A DNA stretch of 64,000 nt from Paenibacillus periandrae (lineage in GTDB: Bacteria > Bacillota > Bacilli > Paenibacillales > NBRC-103111): contig NZ_JAJNMU010000006.1 in assembly GCF_022458865.1 (NCBI RefSeq), forward strand, positions 124,001-188,000, read 5' to 3'. The position numbers and the translations under genes were made by a program. Positions within the stretch are counted from its first letter, which is position 1. Each line of letters starts with the position of its first letter. This document shows positions 1 through 8,845 of this stretch, one piece after another. Below the pieces are notes generated by a model, which had not been told where the DNA came from, searched no databases, and saw nothing but the letters and a program-made list of their open reading frames with translations.

Positions 1-29
1 TCATAGTAAACAATGTCATTCGATAACCT

Positions 30-64
30 ATTATACAACCGGATACTCGCCAAATTGTATACAT
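30..64 (-). promoter_or_regulatory. Putative promoter and GntR-type operator of a gene beyond the left edge
   Basis: Read on the minus strand, a perfect -10 hexamer TATAAT lies at 35-30. A near-palindrome ATGTATACAA (64-55) lies just upstream of it. The TATAC core resembles the TGGTATACCA core known for UxuR/ExuR-type FCD regulators, and a related site sits at the uxuA promoter in this window. No convincing -35 box is visible. The gene it would serve lies outside the window, so the assignment is tentative. Confidence 0.3.
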
Positions 65-101
65 CTGAGTTACTTTTTTCCGGTAAATCCAAGGCTAAAA
101 C

Positions 102-131
102 AAAAAAAACCATCCGAATCAATCGGATGGC
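102..131 (-). terminator. Rho-independent terminator of the uxuA-uxuB operon
   Basis: An 8-bp perfect stem (CCATCCGA at 110-117 with TCGGATGG at 123-130) encloses a 5-nt loop. On the minus strand it is followed directly by a run of T residues (complement of the A-run at 102-109). It lies about 50 nt past the uxuB stop codon, as expected for the end of the uronate operon. Confidence 0.85.
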
Positions 132-180
132 CCTTCTTATACTCTATACATATCCGCAGCGCTCTTCTCTAAGCCCTTTG

Positions 181-1029
181 CTATACACCCGAATAAGCCA
201 TAAATCCGCCATCCACCGGCACCGTAATACCAGTCACAAAGCCGGATAGATTCGAATCGGCCAGCCACAGCAGCGTTCCCAGCAGATCGTCGGGAGTACC
301 GAATCTTCTCATTGGCGTATGCGTGATGATTTTGTGCGATCTTTCGGTTAACGAGCCGTCTTCGTTGGTCAGCAGCTTCTTATTTTGCTCTGTCAGGAAA
401 AAGCCCGGTGCAATTGCATTTACCCGAATACCGGAATCCGCCATGTGCACAGCGAGCCATTGGGTAAAGTTTTCGATAGCAGCCTTCGCCGCGCTGTAGA
501 CCGGAACCTTCGTCATCGGACTGGGCGCGCTCATCGAGGACATGTTAATCACAACCGCACCCGGACGATTGATCATACCCTTGGAAAATACTTGTGTCGG
601 CAGGATCGTTCCCAGGAAGTTCAAATTGAATACATATTCAATCCCCTCCTGGCTTAAATCAAAAAACGTCTTCAGCTCTTTGTTATCCAAATCCTCAAGC
701 TTCAGCGTTTCATTCGTTGTGATGCCCTTCGGATGGTTGCCTCCTGCGCCATTAATCAGAATATCGCAAATGCCGAGCTGTTCGGTAACCTGCTTCTCTG
801 CAGCTTTTACGCTTTCGATATCGACCACATTACAAGCTACAGCAATCGCCACACCGCCAGCCTCACGTATCTCAGCCGCGACGAGCTCGCCTTTCTCCGC
901 TGTCCGATTGAGGATTGCCACCTTGACGCCTTGACGTCCAAGCTCTCTCGCCATTGCCGAGCACAGCACGCCGCTGCCTCCGGTAATAACCGCTACTTTT
1001 CCTTGTAAATTCTCATTAATACTGATCAT
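181..1029 (-). CDS. uxuB: D-mannonate oxidoreductase (fructuronate reductase), SDR family
   Basis: Short-chain dehydrogenase of 282 residues. It has the N-terminal TGGSG nucleotide-binding loop, an NGAGG segment, and the YSAAK catalytic pair, ending in VDGG. It resembles Bacillus YjmF/UxuB, which reduces D-fructuronate to D-mannonate with NAD(P)H. The function rests on sequence similarity and on the tight link to uxuA: the chosen ATG at 1029 overlaps the uxuA stop codon (ATGA), with GGGGGACGAGGG just upstream. A longer frame opening at 1077 lies wholly inside uxuA and is less likely. Together the two enzymes turn fructuronate into 2-keto-3-deoxygluconate. UxaC and the KDG kinase and aldolase are not in the window. 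A strong terminator follows. Confidence 0.85.
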   Translation of the reverse strand: MISINENLQGKVAVITGGSGVLCSAMARELGRQGVKVAILNRTAEKGELVAAEIREAGGVAIAVACNVVDIESVKAAEKQVTEQLGICDILINGAGGNHPKGITTNETLKLEDLDNKELKTFFDLSQEGIEYVFNLNFLGTILPTQVFSKGMINRPGAVVINMSSMSAPSPMTKVPVYSAAKAAIENFTQWLAVHMADSGIRVNAIAPGFFLTEQNKKLLTNEDGSLTERSHKIITHTPMRRFGTPDDLLGTLLWLADSNLSGFVTGITVPVDGGFMAYSGV

Positions 1030-2102
1030 ACCCTCGTCCCCCGTTTCGTTCTCTCCAATGAATCCCATATCCCCCATAAATACATAATGCCAAGCGCACG
1101 ATCATATAAGCCGTACCCCGCCCTGCATTTCTCATCCCAAATATGACGGCCGTGATCCGGTCGTGCGTAGCCTGTGAAGCCTTTCTCATGGTACGCCTTC
1201 ACAATATCGCAAATATCTACGCTTCCGTCGGAGGCTCTATGCGAGGTTTCGATGAAATCCCCATTCTCGTAAAGCCGCACATTGCGAATATGGGCAAAAG
1301 GGATCCGGTCTGCGAATTCCCTGACCATCTCGGCTACATTATGATTCGGATTCACACCGAGTGAACCGCTGCACAGTGTCACGCCGTTATACGGATTATC
1401 GACCAGCTTCAGCAGCTTGCGGATGCTGTCCGGACCCGTCATAATTCTCGGCAAGCCGAAAATCGACCAAGGCGGATCATCCGGATGAATCGCCATTTTG
1501 ATATCGTTGGCCTCCGCTACCGGAATAATCTGCTCCAGAAAATATTGAAGATTATTCCACAGGTCATCTTCGGTTACGTTCTTGTACGACTCGAATACCG
1601 AGGATAAGTGAAGCAGTCTGGCAGGCTCCCAGCCCGGCATCGTAAAGTCTGGATTCTCATTAATTTTTCGCACCAAATCCATGGGGTCCATCGCGTCAAC
1701 CATCGCTTTTTCATAAAATAGCGCGGTTGAGCCATCCTCCAGCTCCTTGAACAAATCGGTGCGAATCCAGTCGAACACAGGCATAAAGTTATAGCAGATC
1801 ACCTTCGCGCCTACCTTGGCCAGCTTCTCAATCGTCCGTTTGTAATTTTCGATGTAACGATCGCGCGTCGGCAGGCCCAGCTTGATATCCTCATGGACAT
1901 TGACGCTTTCAACGACCTCCAGATGGAAGCCGTAAGAATCAGCCAGTTTTTTGTAGGCAAGGATGTCCTCCATGGGCCATTCTTCGCCTGCGGGCAGATG
2001 ATGAAGCGCCCAGACAATGCCTTCAACTCCGGGAATTTGTTTGATTTGCGGCAGGGTTACGGTATCGTTGCCTTCTCCATACCATCTAAATACCATTCTC
2101 AT
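1026..2102 (-). CDS. uxuA: Mannonate dehydratase
   Basis: 358 residues, the normal size for UxuA, beginning [15 protein letters not shown] and containing the family segment [20 protein letters not shown]. The enzyme dehydrates D-mannonate to 2-keto-3-deoxy-D-gluconate in the cytoplasm and uses a divalent metal. The conserved AIHPDDPP and HIRNV regions match the TIM-barrel family. It is translationally coupled to uxuB by a 4-nt overlap. A -10 box and a UxuR-like palindrome lie 25-50 nt upstream, and a terminator separates it from the GntR gene. The pair is therefore probably its own transcription unit, repressed by the neighbouring GntR/FCD protein. Its role here is most likely breakdown of glucuronate released from glucuronoxylan fragments (inference from context). 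Confidence 0.95.
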   Translation of the reverse strand: MRMVFRWYGEGNDTVTLPQIKQIPGVEGIVWALHHLPAGEEWPMEDILAYKKLADSYGFHLEVVESVNVHEDIKLGLPTRDRYIENYKRTIEKLAKVGAKVICYNFMPVFDWIRTDLFKELEDGSTALFYEKAMVDAMDPMDLVRKINENPDFTMPGWEPARLLHLSSVFESYKNVTEDDLWNNLQYFLEQIIPVAEANDIKMAIHPDDPPWSIFGLPRIMTGPDSIRKLLKLVDNPYNGVTLCSGSLGVNPNHNVAEMVREFADRIPFAHIRNVRLYENGDFIETSHRASDGSVDICDIVKAYHEKGFTGYARPDHGRHIWDEKCRAGYGLYDRALGIMYLWGIWDSLERTKRGTRV

Positions 2103-2125
2103 CCTGATTCCTCCAACAACAACTA

Positions 2126-2151
2126 ATTATACTGATATGACTAGTATACCA
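2126..2151 (-). promoter_or_regulatory. uxuA promoter with UxuR-type operator
   Basis: On the minus strand a TATAAT -10 box lies at 2131-2126. TGGTATACTA (2151-2142), one base off the TGGTATACCA core known for UxuR/ExuR regulators, sits in the spacer and -35 region. The adjacent gene encodes a GntR/FCD regulator, so repression relieved by a uronate or mannonate is the natural reading. The -35 hexamer itself is poor. Confidence 0.5.
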
Positions 2152-2178
2152 GATTATTCATATTTCTGAATACGTTTT

Positions 2179-2232
2179 CTAAAAAATAAATAGTCCGGTG
2201 GTTAAAAACGAAGTAAACCTTATTCACCGGAC
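2179..2232 (-). terminator. Terminator between the GntR gene and uxuA
   Basis: GTCCGGTG (2193-2200) pairs with CACCGGAC (2225-2232), and a smaller GGTT/AACC pairing lies inside. Downstream on the minus strand comes a T-rich tract (complement of 2179-2192). It lies 19 nt past the GntR stop codon and should separate the regulator from uxuA. The right arm shares 14 nt (CTTATTCACCGGAC) with the repeat element at 60341-60384. Confidence 0.7.
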
Positions 2233-2250
2233 GTTGACAGCTTCGTGTGA

Positions 2251-2937
2251 CTATTTAAAATATCCTGGATATTTGAGTTTTAATTCCTCTTTTTCAATAA
2301 CGACCAGCTCCAGATGATCCCGTAACACCTGTTCGGCAGCATCGGGATTCTTATCCTTGATAGCTTGAACAATCCCATGATGCTGGGAAAGAATGATTTT
2401 CCAGTCATGATTCGTAGCCAATCGCAAAAAACGGATTCGGTTATAATGTGTCGTCACCTGCTGAATAAGACCCCAGGTGCGCGTACGTCCGCAGCCTACA
2501 ATAATGGACCGATGGAACTCCTCGTCCAACTCGAACAATCGTTCATAATTTTCTTCGGATTCGCACAGCTCCTGCAGCGCAATCAGGTTCTGAAGGTGCA
2601 GCACCTGCTCGCTGCTCAGCTTCACACACGCCTCACGTACAATCGCGGACTCCATTGTTTCTCTTAGGAATCGGGCTTCTTCAGCATGCTGCATATCGAT
2701 CAGCGAAATCACGGATCCTTTTTGCGGAGTAGTTTCAATCAGCTCATCCTGCGACAATTTAACAAGCGCCTCGCGAATGGGCGTCCTGCTGACCTGAAGC
2801 ATTTCCACCAGCTCTTTTTCCGAGATTGAACGTCCGGGCTCCAGCTTTAATTCCATAATATTTTTTTTCAGGTTTTCGTATACATGATCCCGAATGAGTC
2901 CCTTTTTATCTTTTAAAGTTGTTAGCTGCGTAGACAT
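2251..2937 (-). CDS. GntR-family (FadR/FCD) transcriptional regulator
   Basis: 228 residues. An N-terminal winged helix (about residues 10-75, with VSRTPIREALVKLSQDELIE typical of GntR) is followed by an all-helical FCD effector domain (about 85-220). FCD proteins often bind uronates or other carboxylic acids. Start chosen at ATG 2937 because GGGAGG lies 6 nt upstream; the ATG at 2958 has no such site. Lying between the permeases and uxuAB, it is the obvious candidate for control of uronate catabolism, and an UxuR-like palindrome occurs at the uxuA promoter. Its own promoter region (2938-3114) holds a long inverted repeat. The effector cannot be read from sequence. Confidence 0.85.
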   Translation of the reverse strand: MSTQLTTLKDKKGLIRDHVYENLKKNIMELKLEPGRSISEKELVEMLQVSRTPIREALVKLSQDELIETTPQKGSVISLIDMQHAEEARFLRETMESAIVREACVKLSSEQVLHLQNLIALQELCESEENYERLFELDEEFHRSIIVGCGRTRTWGLIQQVTTHYNRIRFLRLATNHDWKIILSQHHGIVQAIKDKNPDAAEQVLRDHLELVVIEKEELKLKYPGYFK

Positions 2938-2986
2938 TAAAAAACCTCCCAGGCTCATTCGAGCTCATGCTGTATGATAGACGAGG

Positions 2987-3114
2987 ACAAAAAACGACAT
3001 CTGACAGTTGCTGCACACATTGCGATTTTCTGCTCACTATTTATCACTATTATATACGAAGACCTGTCAACGACATAGCATAATTGTCAGCGTCCTCCGG
3101 GATGTCGTTTTTGT
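2987..3114. repeat. Long inverted repeat and TATAAT box in the GntR promoter region
   Basis: The arms ACAAAAAACGACATC (2987-3001) and GATGTCGTTTTTGT (3101-3114) face each other across about 100 nt. A third copy of the core ACGACAT lies at 3070-3076. On the minus strand a TATAAT box is at 3054-3049. The right arm follows the permease stop codon directly, so the structure could act as a terminator or RNA fold for the permease transcript, and the repeated ACGACAT units could be protein sites. Confidence 0.4.
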
Positions 3115-3963
3115 TTAACCTTTGACAGAGCCCATTAAGGCTCCCTTGGCAAAATGCTTTTGCAGGAATGGATATACAATCATAATAGGAATCGTGGATA
3201 CGACGATAACCGCCATTTTGACGGATTCGCCATAGAAGGCCACCGATTCGCCGCCATCACCCAAGCCGCCGGACGCCAGCACTACGATCTGTCTAAGCAG
3301 TACCTGAACCGGCCATTTATCCGGAGTATTGATGAACATAATCGCGTTGAAATATTGATTCCATATGCCAACTGCATAAAATAAACCAAAAGCAGCGAGC
3401 GACGGAAGCGAAAGCGGTAAAACAATTCTTATTAACACGACAATCTCATGGGCACCGTCCATCTTGGCGGATTCGATCAGCTCGGTTGGCACGCTGGAAA
3501 AGAAGTCGCGCAAAATGATCAAATAAAAAGCACTGACCAAGCCGGGAATCATAAGCGCCCACAGCGAATCAATCATGTTCAGCTCTTTGACCACGAAATA
3601 AGTAGGGATAAGCCCGCCTTGAAAAAGCATCGTGAATAACACGAGCAGCATGATTTTGCTGCGGCCGGGAAGCTGCTTATAAGATAAGGAATAAGCCATC
3701 AATGCAGTCGTAAGCAAGCTTAAAGCCGTTCCCAGCAAAGTAATGTAAATCGAAACGCCCAAGCTTCTGACAAACGTTTTCGTTGAGAAGATGTAGCGGT
3801 ACGCGTCCAGATTATAATCACTTGGCCAGCCCGAGGTATCTGCAGAGAAGGAAGTGATAATGACGTATACGAATGGTAAAAAAGTAAGCAAGCCGATCAA
3901 ACCAAGCAGGACGTAGTTGCACATTTCGAATATTTTTTCACCAAAAGTCTGATTGTGATGCAT
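3115..3963 (-). CDS. Carbohydrate ABC transporter permease, YtcP/LplC type
   Basis: 282-residue inner-membrane protein with about six hydrophobic segments, from LLGLIGLLTFLPFVYVIITS to the C-terminal IVVSTIPIMIVYPFLQKHF, and the usual ending FAKGALMGSVKG. The cytoplasmic EAA-type loop (ELIESAKMDGAHEIVVLIRI) contacts the ATPase. ATG 3963 is preferred because AAAGGTGG lies 8 nt upstream; a GTG at 3975 is possible. It pairs with the LplB-type permease 18 nt upstream. The binding protein is encoded at the start of the same gene run (about 12.6 kb) and no ATPase gene is present, which is normal for this class because a shared MsmX-type ATPase is used. Likely substrate: xylo- or aldouronic oligosaccharides (inferred from the glycosidases). 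Confidence 0.85.
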   Translation of the reverse strand: MHHNQTFGEKIFEMCNYVLLGLIGLLTFLPFVYVIITSFSADTSGWPSDYNLDAYRYIFSTKTFVRSLGVSIYITLLGTALSLLTTALMAYSLSYKQLPGRSKIMLLVLFTMLFQGGLIPTYFVVKELNMIDSLWALMIPGLVSAFYLIILRDFFSSVPTELIESAKMDGAHEIVVLIRIVLPLSLPSLAAFGLFYAVGIWNQYFNAIMFINTPDKWPVQVLLRQIVVLASGGLGDGGESVAFYGESVKMAVIVVSTIPIMIVYPFLQKHFAKGALMGSVKG

Positions 3964-3981
3964 GGTGCTCTCCACCTTTGC

Positions 3982-4893
3982 TTAATATATTCCCTCTTCG
4001 CCAAACCATTTGGCAATCTTGTTTGCCATGAGCACCAGGACGAGTCCCACCACCGACTTGAACAGCCCGACCGCCGCGCTATAACTAAATTGGCCTTGCT
4101 GTAAACCGACGCGGTACACATAAGTATCAAACACTTCGCCGACTTCACGGTTAACGGAATTGACCATCAGGAAGATCTGCTCAAATCCCAGATCAAGAAA
4201 GCTTCCGAGTCTCAGGATGAAGAGAATCACAATAACGCTCCGAATCGCGGGCAGCGTCACATGCCAAAGCTGCTGAAACCGATTAGCACCATCCATACGG
4301 GCCGCCTCATACAATTGCAGGTTCACTCCCGCAAGAGCTGCCAGGAATATGATGGTGCCCCAGCCTGCGTCTTTCCAAATCATCTGCATCACAATCAAAG
4401 GCCGGAACCAATATTCGCTCGTTAAAAATTCAGCAGGCTTGTACCCAAGCGCTATTAATATTTGGTTAATGATACCGCCCTCAGTAGTCAGAAGCACGTA
4501 AGAGATACCGGCAATAACGACCCACGACAGGAAATGTGGAATGTAAACAAGGGTTTGCACGAATCGCTTGAACATCTCTCTGCGAACCTCGTTCAGCAGC
4601 AAAGCCAGGACAATCGTTATCGGGAAAAAGATCAATAGGCTGTACAGCCCGATAACGATGGTGTTTCGGAAAAGCATCCAAAATTCCGGCATCCCGAAAA
4701 ATCGTCTGAAATGCGCCAGCCCGACCCATTCGCTTTGCATCAACCCCGCGAACGGCTGGTAATTCTTGAATGCCATGATCACGCCCCACAAAGGGACATA
4801 TTTAAATAAAAAGAAATAAATAACGCCCGGAACCATAAACAAATATAACCAGCGGTATTTCCACATTTCTCTCATGGCCAGTTGTACCTGCAT
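3982..4893 (-). CDS. Carbohydrate ABC transporter permease, LplB type
   Basis: 303 residues with six predicted membrane segments, the family opening YLFMVPGVIYFFLFKYVPLWG and the loop LYEAARMDGANRFQQLWHVT that engages the ATPase. It ends KIAKWFGEEGIY, as LplB proteins do. Start set at ATG 4893, with GAGGTG 9 nt upstream; a GTG at 4905 would sit on top of the ribosome site. It forms the transmembrane channel with the next gene (18-nt gap). Expression is probably tied to the xylosidase operon upstream, since only 46 nt separate it from the preceding oxidoreductase. Confidence 0.85.
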   Translation of the reverse strand: MQVQLAMREMWKYRWLYLFMVPGVIYFFLFKYVPLWGVIMAFKNYQPFAGLMQSEWVGLAHFRRFFGMPEFWMLFRNTIVIGLYSLLIFFPITIVLALLLNEVRREMFKRFVQTLVYIPHFLSWVVIAGISYVLLTTEGGIINQILIALGYKPAEFLTSEYWFRPLIVMQMIWKDAGWGTIIFLAALAGVNLQLYEAARMDGANRFQQLWHVTLPAIRSVIVILFILRLGSFLDLGFEQIFLMVNSVNREVGEVFDTYVYRVGLQQGQFSYSAAVGLFKSVVGLVLVLMANKIAKWFGEEGIY

Positions 4894-4939
4894 TGTGTTC
4901 TTCACCTCATCCTGTTTGAATTCTGCAGCTGTCCTTTAG

Positions 4940-6025
4940 TTACTCTTCAGCCCATGGTTGACGAACCGATACTACGGTTTCACCGGACACGATCGCCTGC
5001 TCAATCAGCATCCCGATATAGTGGTCCTGGGATGCCTCCGGCAAACCATAGAATCCGGGGCCGCCTGCGGCGTAACCAGCCATTTTGTTCAGGCAGGCAG
5101 CAATGGCGATCTCATCGTCATACAGCCTTGCCGGCATAAAAGGATTTTCGTATACCCAACGTTCTCCCGCCATAATTCCTTTCAGGAAATAACCCTCAGC
5201 GTTCTCATATTCGCCTTTATTGACGCGCTTTAATTCCGATTGAATCTGTGTGCAGGCTGGGTCCTGTATGCTGATCCGGTTATCGAATATTTCCCCGCGC
5301 TCTCCCCTTATACTCATATGATTGGAGCGTGTCCATGAACGATGCTGATCCTTGGTGAAGTCATAAATACCGAGGTTGCCGCCAAAATCGAGCCAAGCCA
5401 AATCCCTCTCCGACTTGACTAACTTATCTTCTGTCGGAGGACCGCTGCGGTTAGGCCCGGCAATCCAATTGGATTCGAATCGCATGGCCTTAATTTTGAC
5501 TTGCTCATACTGGACCCCAAGCATTTTTCGAATTAAGCTGACAGCATGATAAAATTGAGAAATCGATACAGTCACCTGATTAACGCTGCCTAATTGTCCT
5601 GACTGAATAATAGCTGACCGCGCTTCTTGTACAGGGTGAAACTGGTACTGCTCGGCCACTTGAATCCGCGCTCCTTGGCGGACAAGCTTATCATACACCT
5701 GTAATAAACCTTCGAGGTTAGGAGCTGGAGGTGTTTCCGCAAGAACAGGAATTCCCCGTTCGGCCAGCTGCACCATATAATCAAAAGCAGCAGACGAGCT
5801 GACGGATAATACGACAAAATCCGGCTGTTCACTTGCCAGCAGCTGCTCCAGATTCCGATAGGTCGCTACATGCCATTGTTCCTCCATGGCCCGACCCTTG
5901 GATTCGTCCCGGACCACCATGCCACTGATGCGAAACTGCTCCGGCAGTGCTTGCGCTATTCTCAGAAAATATTGTGCGCGAAACCCGCTGCCGCCGATGA
6001 TGCTAAAGGTTGCTGGTTTTGCCAT
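4940..6025 (-). CDS. Gfo/Idh/MocA-family protein lacking the usual EKP lysine
   Basis: 361 residues with an N-terminal Rossmann fold (IIGGSGFRAQYF replaces the usual GxGxxA) and a C-terminal oxidoreductase domain. Family members are NAD(P)-dependent sugar dehydrogenases in which the lysine of an EKP motif helps catalysis and cofactor binding. Here the position reads VLAETPPAPN, so the lysine is threonine. The start codon follows the GH43 stop directly (TAGATG), so the genes are translationally linked. It may act on an unusual sugar by altered chemistry, or be a non-catalytic relative. A substrate linked to xylan side groups is only inferred. Confidence 0.75.
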   Translation of the reverse strand: MAKPATFSIIGGSGFRAQYFLRIAQALPEQFRISGMVVRDESKGRAMEEQWHVATYRNLEQLLASEQPDFVVLSVSSSAAFDYMVQLAERGIPVLAETPPAPNLEGLLQVYDKLVRQGARIQVAEQYQFHPVQEARSAIIQSGQLGSVNQVTVSISQFYHAVSLIRKMLGVQYEQVKIKAMRFESNWIAGPNRSGPPTEDKLVKSERDLAWLDFGGNLGIYDFTKDQHRSWTRSNHMSIRGERGEIFDNRISIQDPACTQIQSELKRVNKGEYENAEGYFLKGIMAGERWVYENPFMPARLYDDEIAIAACLNKMAGYAAGGPGFYGLPEASQDHYIGMLIEQAIVSGETVVSVRQPWAEE

Positions 6026-7606
6026 CTATTCCACCGCCTTTTCTATATAAGAAAATGAATCGAAGTCAGCATGTTTTCGAGTGCCGCTTAAATCCTGAGC
6101 GCACATTCCGATAAAGGTGCCGGTAAAACGAATATAATCAGGATAATCATCTGATAAATGACAAATATCGACAACCGGACCGATGGCCGCCCATTCGCCA
6201 CCTTCGGCTGCGTAATAGAACTGCAGCGCTTCACGATCGATACTGGCTTTTAGCTTACAGCGGGTGATGTCCTGCAGTGGGATGTCCGTATCCAACAGCT
6301 CATCATATACGCCACCCACCGATTGAATAATTCCGATGCATTTGCCATGTACCTCGTGGTGTGTGATACGCAAATACATGTAATCCTCCGTATCGTAGTA
6401 AACAATCAACCCCGCCAGCTGCTGAAAATTGTCAGGCTCAAATTCCACAACGGTTTCAGCTTCGCAATAAAACGCCTGCTGCCTGCGGGCTACAAGACTT
6501 TGCCTGTGAAGCGAGCTCATCGATTCCATACCCTTCAGTCGCAGAAAACCAGGTCGTTCTGTCAAAGAAAGCCAATCCGGCCCAGGCGCAATGCGCAGCG
6601 TATTCCATACGACGCCGAGACTCGCATCATCAAAGTGATCCACTGCCGGTTCCGCTTCAAAAACAAACGGTTCGATCCTCGGCGCCTTAACACTCGATTT
6701 GGGCCAATTGCCCTCTTCGACTCTAAGCCAATGATCCTCTGTCCAATAGCAGCGCTGTAAAGCCGTCTCTCTACCCAAATTGCAGTATTTGTCCTTAACC
6801 GGTCTGGCACATAGATGGGCTAAATACCATTCTCCGGTATGTGTTTCCACCAATGAGCCATGTCCCGCTTTTTGCAGCGCCAGCTCGGGTTTACCGGCAG
6901 ATGTGAGGATGGGATTGGCAGGGTCCACCTCGTAGGGACCTTCAATGGACCTGGCTCTCGCCATCGTCACCGCATGGTTATATTGCGTACCGCCTTCAGC
7001 GGTCATTAAATAATAAAACCCGTTTCTTTTGTACAAATGCGGCCCTTCGGTGAGCTTTAGCTCCGTCCCTTTAAAAATATTAATGACCGGACCGATCAGC
7101 CTGCGTTCCTCTACCGAATATTCCTGCAGCGCAGTGCCCGCGAATTTATTGTTTCCTTTGCGATGGTCCCACAGCATATTGACCAACCACTTCCGACCAT
7201 CATCATCGTGAAACAGCGAAGGATCGAATCCACTGCTGTTCAGAAAAATAGGCTCCGACCAGGGACCCATCATATCAGGGGCCGTAACCATATAATTATG
7301 GGTATCCTTAAATGCCCCTTTTCTACTCTTCACATCGGTATATATCAAATAAAACAGACCGTCATCATAAGTTAAGCAGGGAGCCCATACGCCCCCGGAG
7401 TTCAGTTCACCCTCCATGTTCAGCTGCGAAATACGGTTCAAGGGCCGCGTTAAGAGGCGCCAATGCACCAAATCCTTGGAATGATGAATCTGAACACCGG
7501 GAAACCATTCAAATGTCGATGTTGCAATGTAATAATCTTCTCCAACCCGAAGAATCGATGGATCTGGGTTAAATCCGGTCAGAATCGGGTTCGTAATCGT
7601 CTGCAT
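6026..7606 (-). CDS. xynB: GH43 beta-xylosidase
   Basis: 526 residues. An N-terminal five-bladed beta-propeller (about 1-320) is followed by a C-terminal beta-sandwich (about 335-520). The three catalytic acids fall at the positions known from Geobacillus XynB3: D15 (NPDPS), D128 (SSGFDPS) and E187 (LTEGPH). WAPCL and NMLWDHR are also conserved. There is no signal peptide, so it cleaves xylose from the non-reducing ends of imported xylo-oligosaccharides in the cytoplasm, with inversion. ATG 7606 is chosen because GAGGAGGT lies 9 nt upstream; a frame opening at 7630 overlaps the previous gene. It follows the Gfo/Idh/MocA gene by 16 nt. Possible side activity on arabinofuranosides cannot be excluded. 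Confidence 0.93.
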   Translation of the reverse strand: MQTITNPILTGFNPDPSILRVGEDYYIATSTFEWFPGVQIHHSKDLVHWRLLTRPLNRISQLNMEGELNSGGVWAPCLTYDDGLFYLIYTDVKSRKGAFKDTHNYMVTAPDMMGPWSEPIFLNSSGFDPSLFHDDDGRKWLVNMLWDHRKGNNKFAGTALQEYSVEERRLIGPVINIFKGTELKLTEGPHLYKRNGFYYLMTAEGGTQYNHAVTMARARSIEGPYEVDPANPILTSAGKPELALQKAGHGSLVETHTGEWYLAHLCARPVKDKYCNLGRETALQRCYWTEDHWLRVEEGNWPKSSVKAPRIEPFVFEAEPAVDHFDDASLGVVWNTLRIAPGPDWLSLTERPGFLRLKGMESMSSLHRQSLVARRQQAFYCEAETVVEFEPDNFQQLAGLIVYYDTEDYMYLRITHHEVHGKCIGIIQSVGGVYDELLDTDIPLQDITRCKLKASIDREALQFYYAAEGGEWAAIGPVVDICHLSDDYPDYIRFTGTFIGMCAQDLSGTRKHADFDSFSYIEKAVE

Positions 7607-7622
7607 GGCAGGTAAACCTCCT

Positions 7623-8783
7623 CTATTCATATTTCCCGCCTAATGTAATGTCGTTTTTGGCAAATCCGGTTACCGAATTTGTTTTTTCGTAGAAATGGAT
7701 AGCATTGACCATAATGCCTTCCCTTGTGTAGAACAGGCTGTCCGGCTGTAAAGGCAATTCGACCTGCTGCCCTGTGCTGGCTGCCATATAAATCGCGGTA
7801 ATCAGCTCCAGCGTATTCTTTCCTTCATAGCCATCGACCAATACGGTTAACGTATCGTTTTCTATAGCGGACAGCACATTATCAATTTGTCCTTGATGTC
7901 CACTGTAAGGCACCGAAGGGAGCTCGTTGTACAGCTGTTCAATTTCATTTTCCAATTCGACATTTTTAATGGGGAATCCATTTTCTTTGGGAACGGAGGC
8001 GTATACTTTCCAGGGAGCCGAGATTCTCGCCTTTTCCCCTTGAAAAATGAGCTGCTGCTCTTCACCATGATGAACAACCGAGCTTGTGATTTGCGCCAGC
8101 GCACCGCTCGGATAAGATAGGACGGCGATCGATAAATCCTCCACTTCCGCATTGTCATGTGAGGTGTTGCTCATGATCGCCTGCACCTTGGTAGGCATCC
8201 CCATCATCCATTGAAGCATGTCAATGTGATGCACCGCATGATTGAGCGTACAGCCTCCGCCTTCCTTCTCCCACGTGCCTCTCCACCAGAGATCGTAATA
8301 AACATGTCCACGCCACCAGTACGATTCCACCTGAGCATGTACCACTTTGCCCATTTTTCCTGAATCCAGCACCTGCTTTAATTTCATGATCGGATCGCGG
8401 AAGCGGTTTTGGCCGACCACGGACAGGATTTTCTTCGCTTTCTCTGCCGCTGCAATCATCCGGTCACATTCAGCTAACGAGGAGGACATCGGCTTCTCCA
8501 CCAACACATGCTTGCCGGCATTCAAGAATTGAATGGATAAATCGGCATGTGTATAAGGCGGCGTGCAAATCGAAACGAGATCAATATCATCCCGTGAAGC
8601 AATGTCGGCGGAATCACTGACGATGTCACAATTCAGTTTGTGTTGTTCCTTAAGTATGGCTGCTTTTTCCGGGTAAATATCGCATAAAGCGACGATTTGG
8701 CACCGCTCCGGAAAAGAAATATAGGCTGCCAAATGAGCTGCCGAAATACCGCCTGTACCTACTATCGCGACTCTAATCATCAT
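7623..8783 (-). CDS. Gfo/Idh/MocA-family oxidoreductase (copy 1)
   Basis: 386 residues. It has a Rossmann domain beginning MMIRVAIVGTGGISAAHL, a canonical EKPMSSS motif near residue 97 and a C-terminal substrate domain with the signature GCTLNHAVHHIDM. NAD(P)-dependent sugar oxidation or reduction is expected; the substrate is unknown. AGGAGG lies 5 nt before the first ATG and 8 nt before the second (8780), so either may start translation. It is a close paralog of the gene at 25516-26679: both carry WWRGTWEKEGGGCTLNH and the same late segment FYTREGI. It sits between the two xylosidase genes, which points to processing of a modified xylose or uronic residue. Confidence 0.85.
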   Translation of the reverse strand: MMIRVAIVGTGGISAAHLAAYISFPERCQIVALCDIYPEKAAILKEQHKLNCDIVSDSADIASRDDIDLVSICTPPYTHADLSIQFLNAGKHVLVEKPMSSSLAECDRMIAAAEKAKKILSVVGQNRFRDPIMKLKQVLDSGKMGKVVHAQVESYWWRGHVYYDLWWRGTWEKEGGGCTLNHAVHHIDMLQWMMGMPTKVQAIMSNTSHDNAEVEDLSIAVLSYPSGALAQITSSVVHHGEEQQLIFQGEKARISAPWKVYASVPKENGFPIKNVELENEIEQLYNELPSVPYSGHQGQIDNVLSAIENDTLTVLVDGYEGKNTLELITAIYMAASTGQQVELPLQPDSLFYTREGIMVNAIHFYEKTNSVTGFAKNDITLGGKYE

Positions 8784-8845
8784 AATAACCTCCTGTTTTT
8801 AGCTGATCATCCTCATAGAACACTATTCAAAAAGATGTACCGCTA

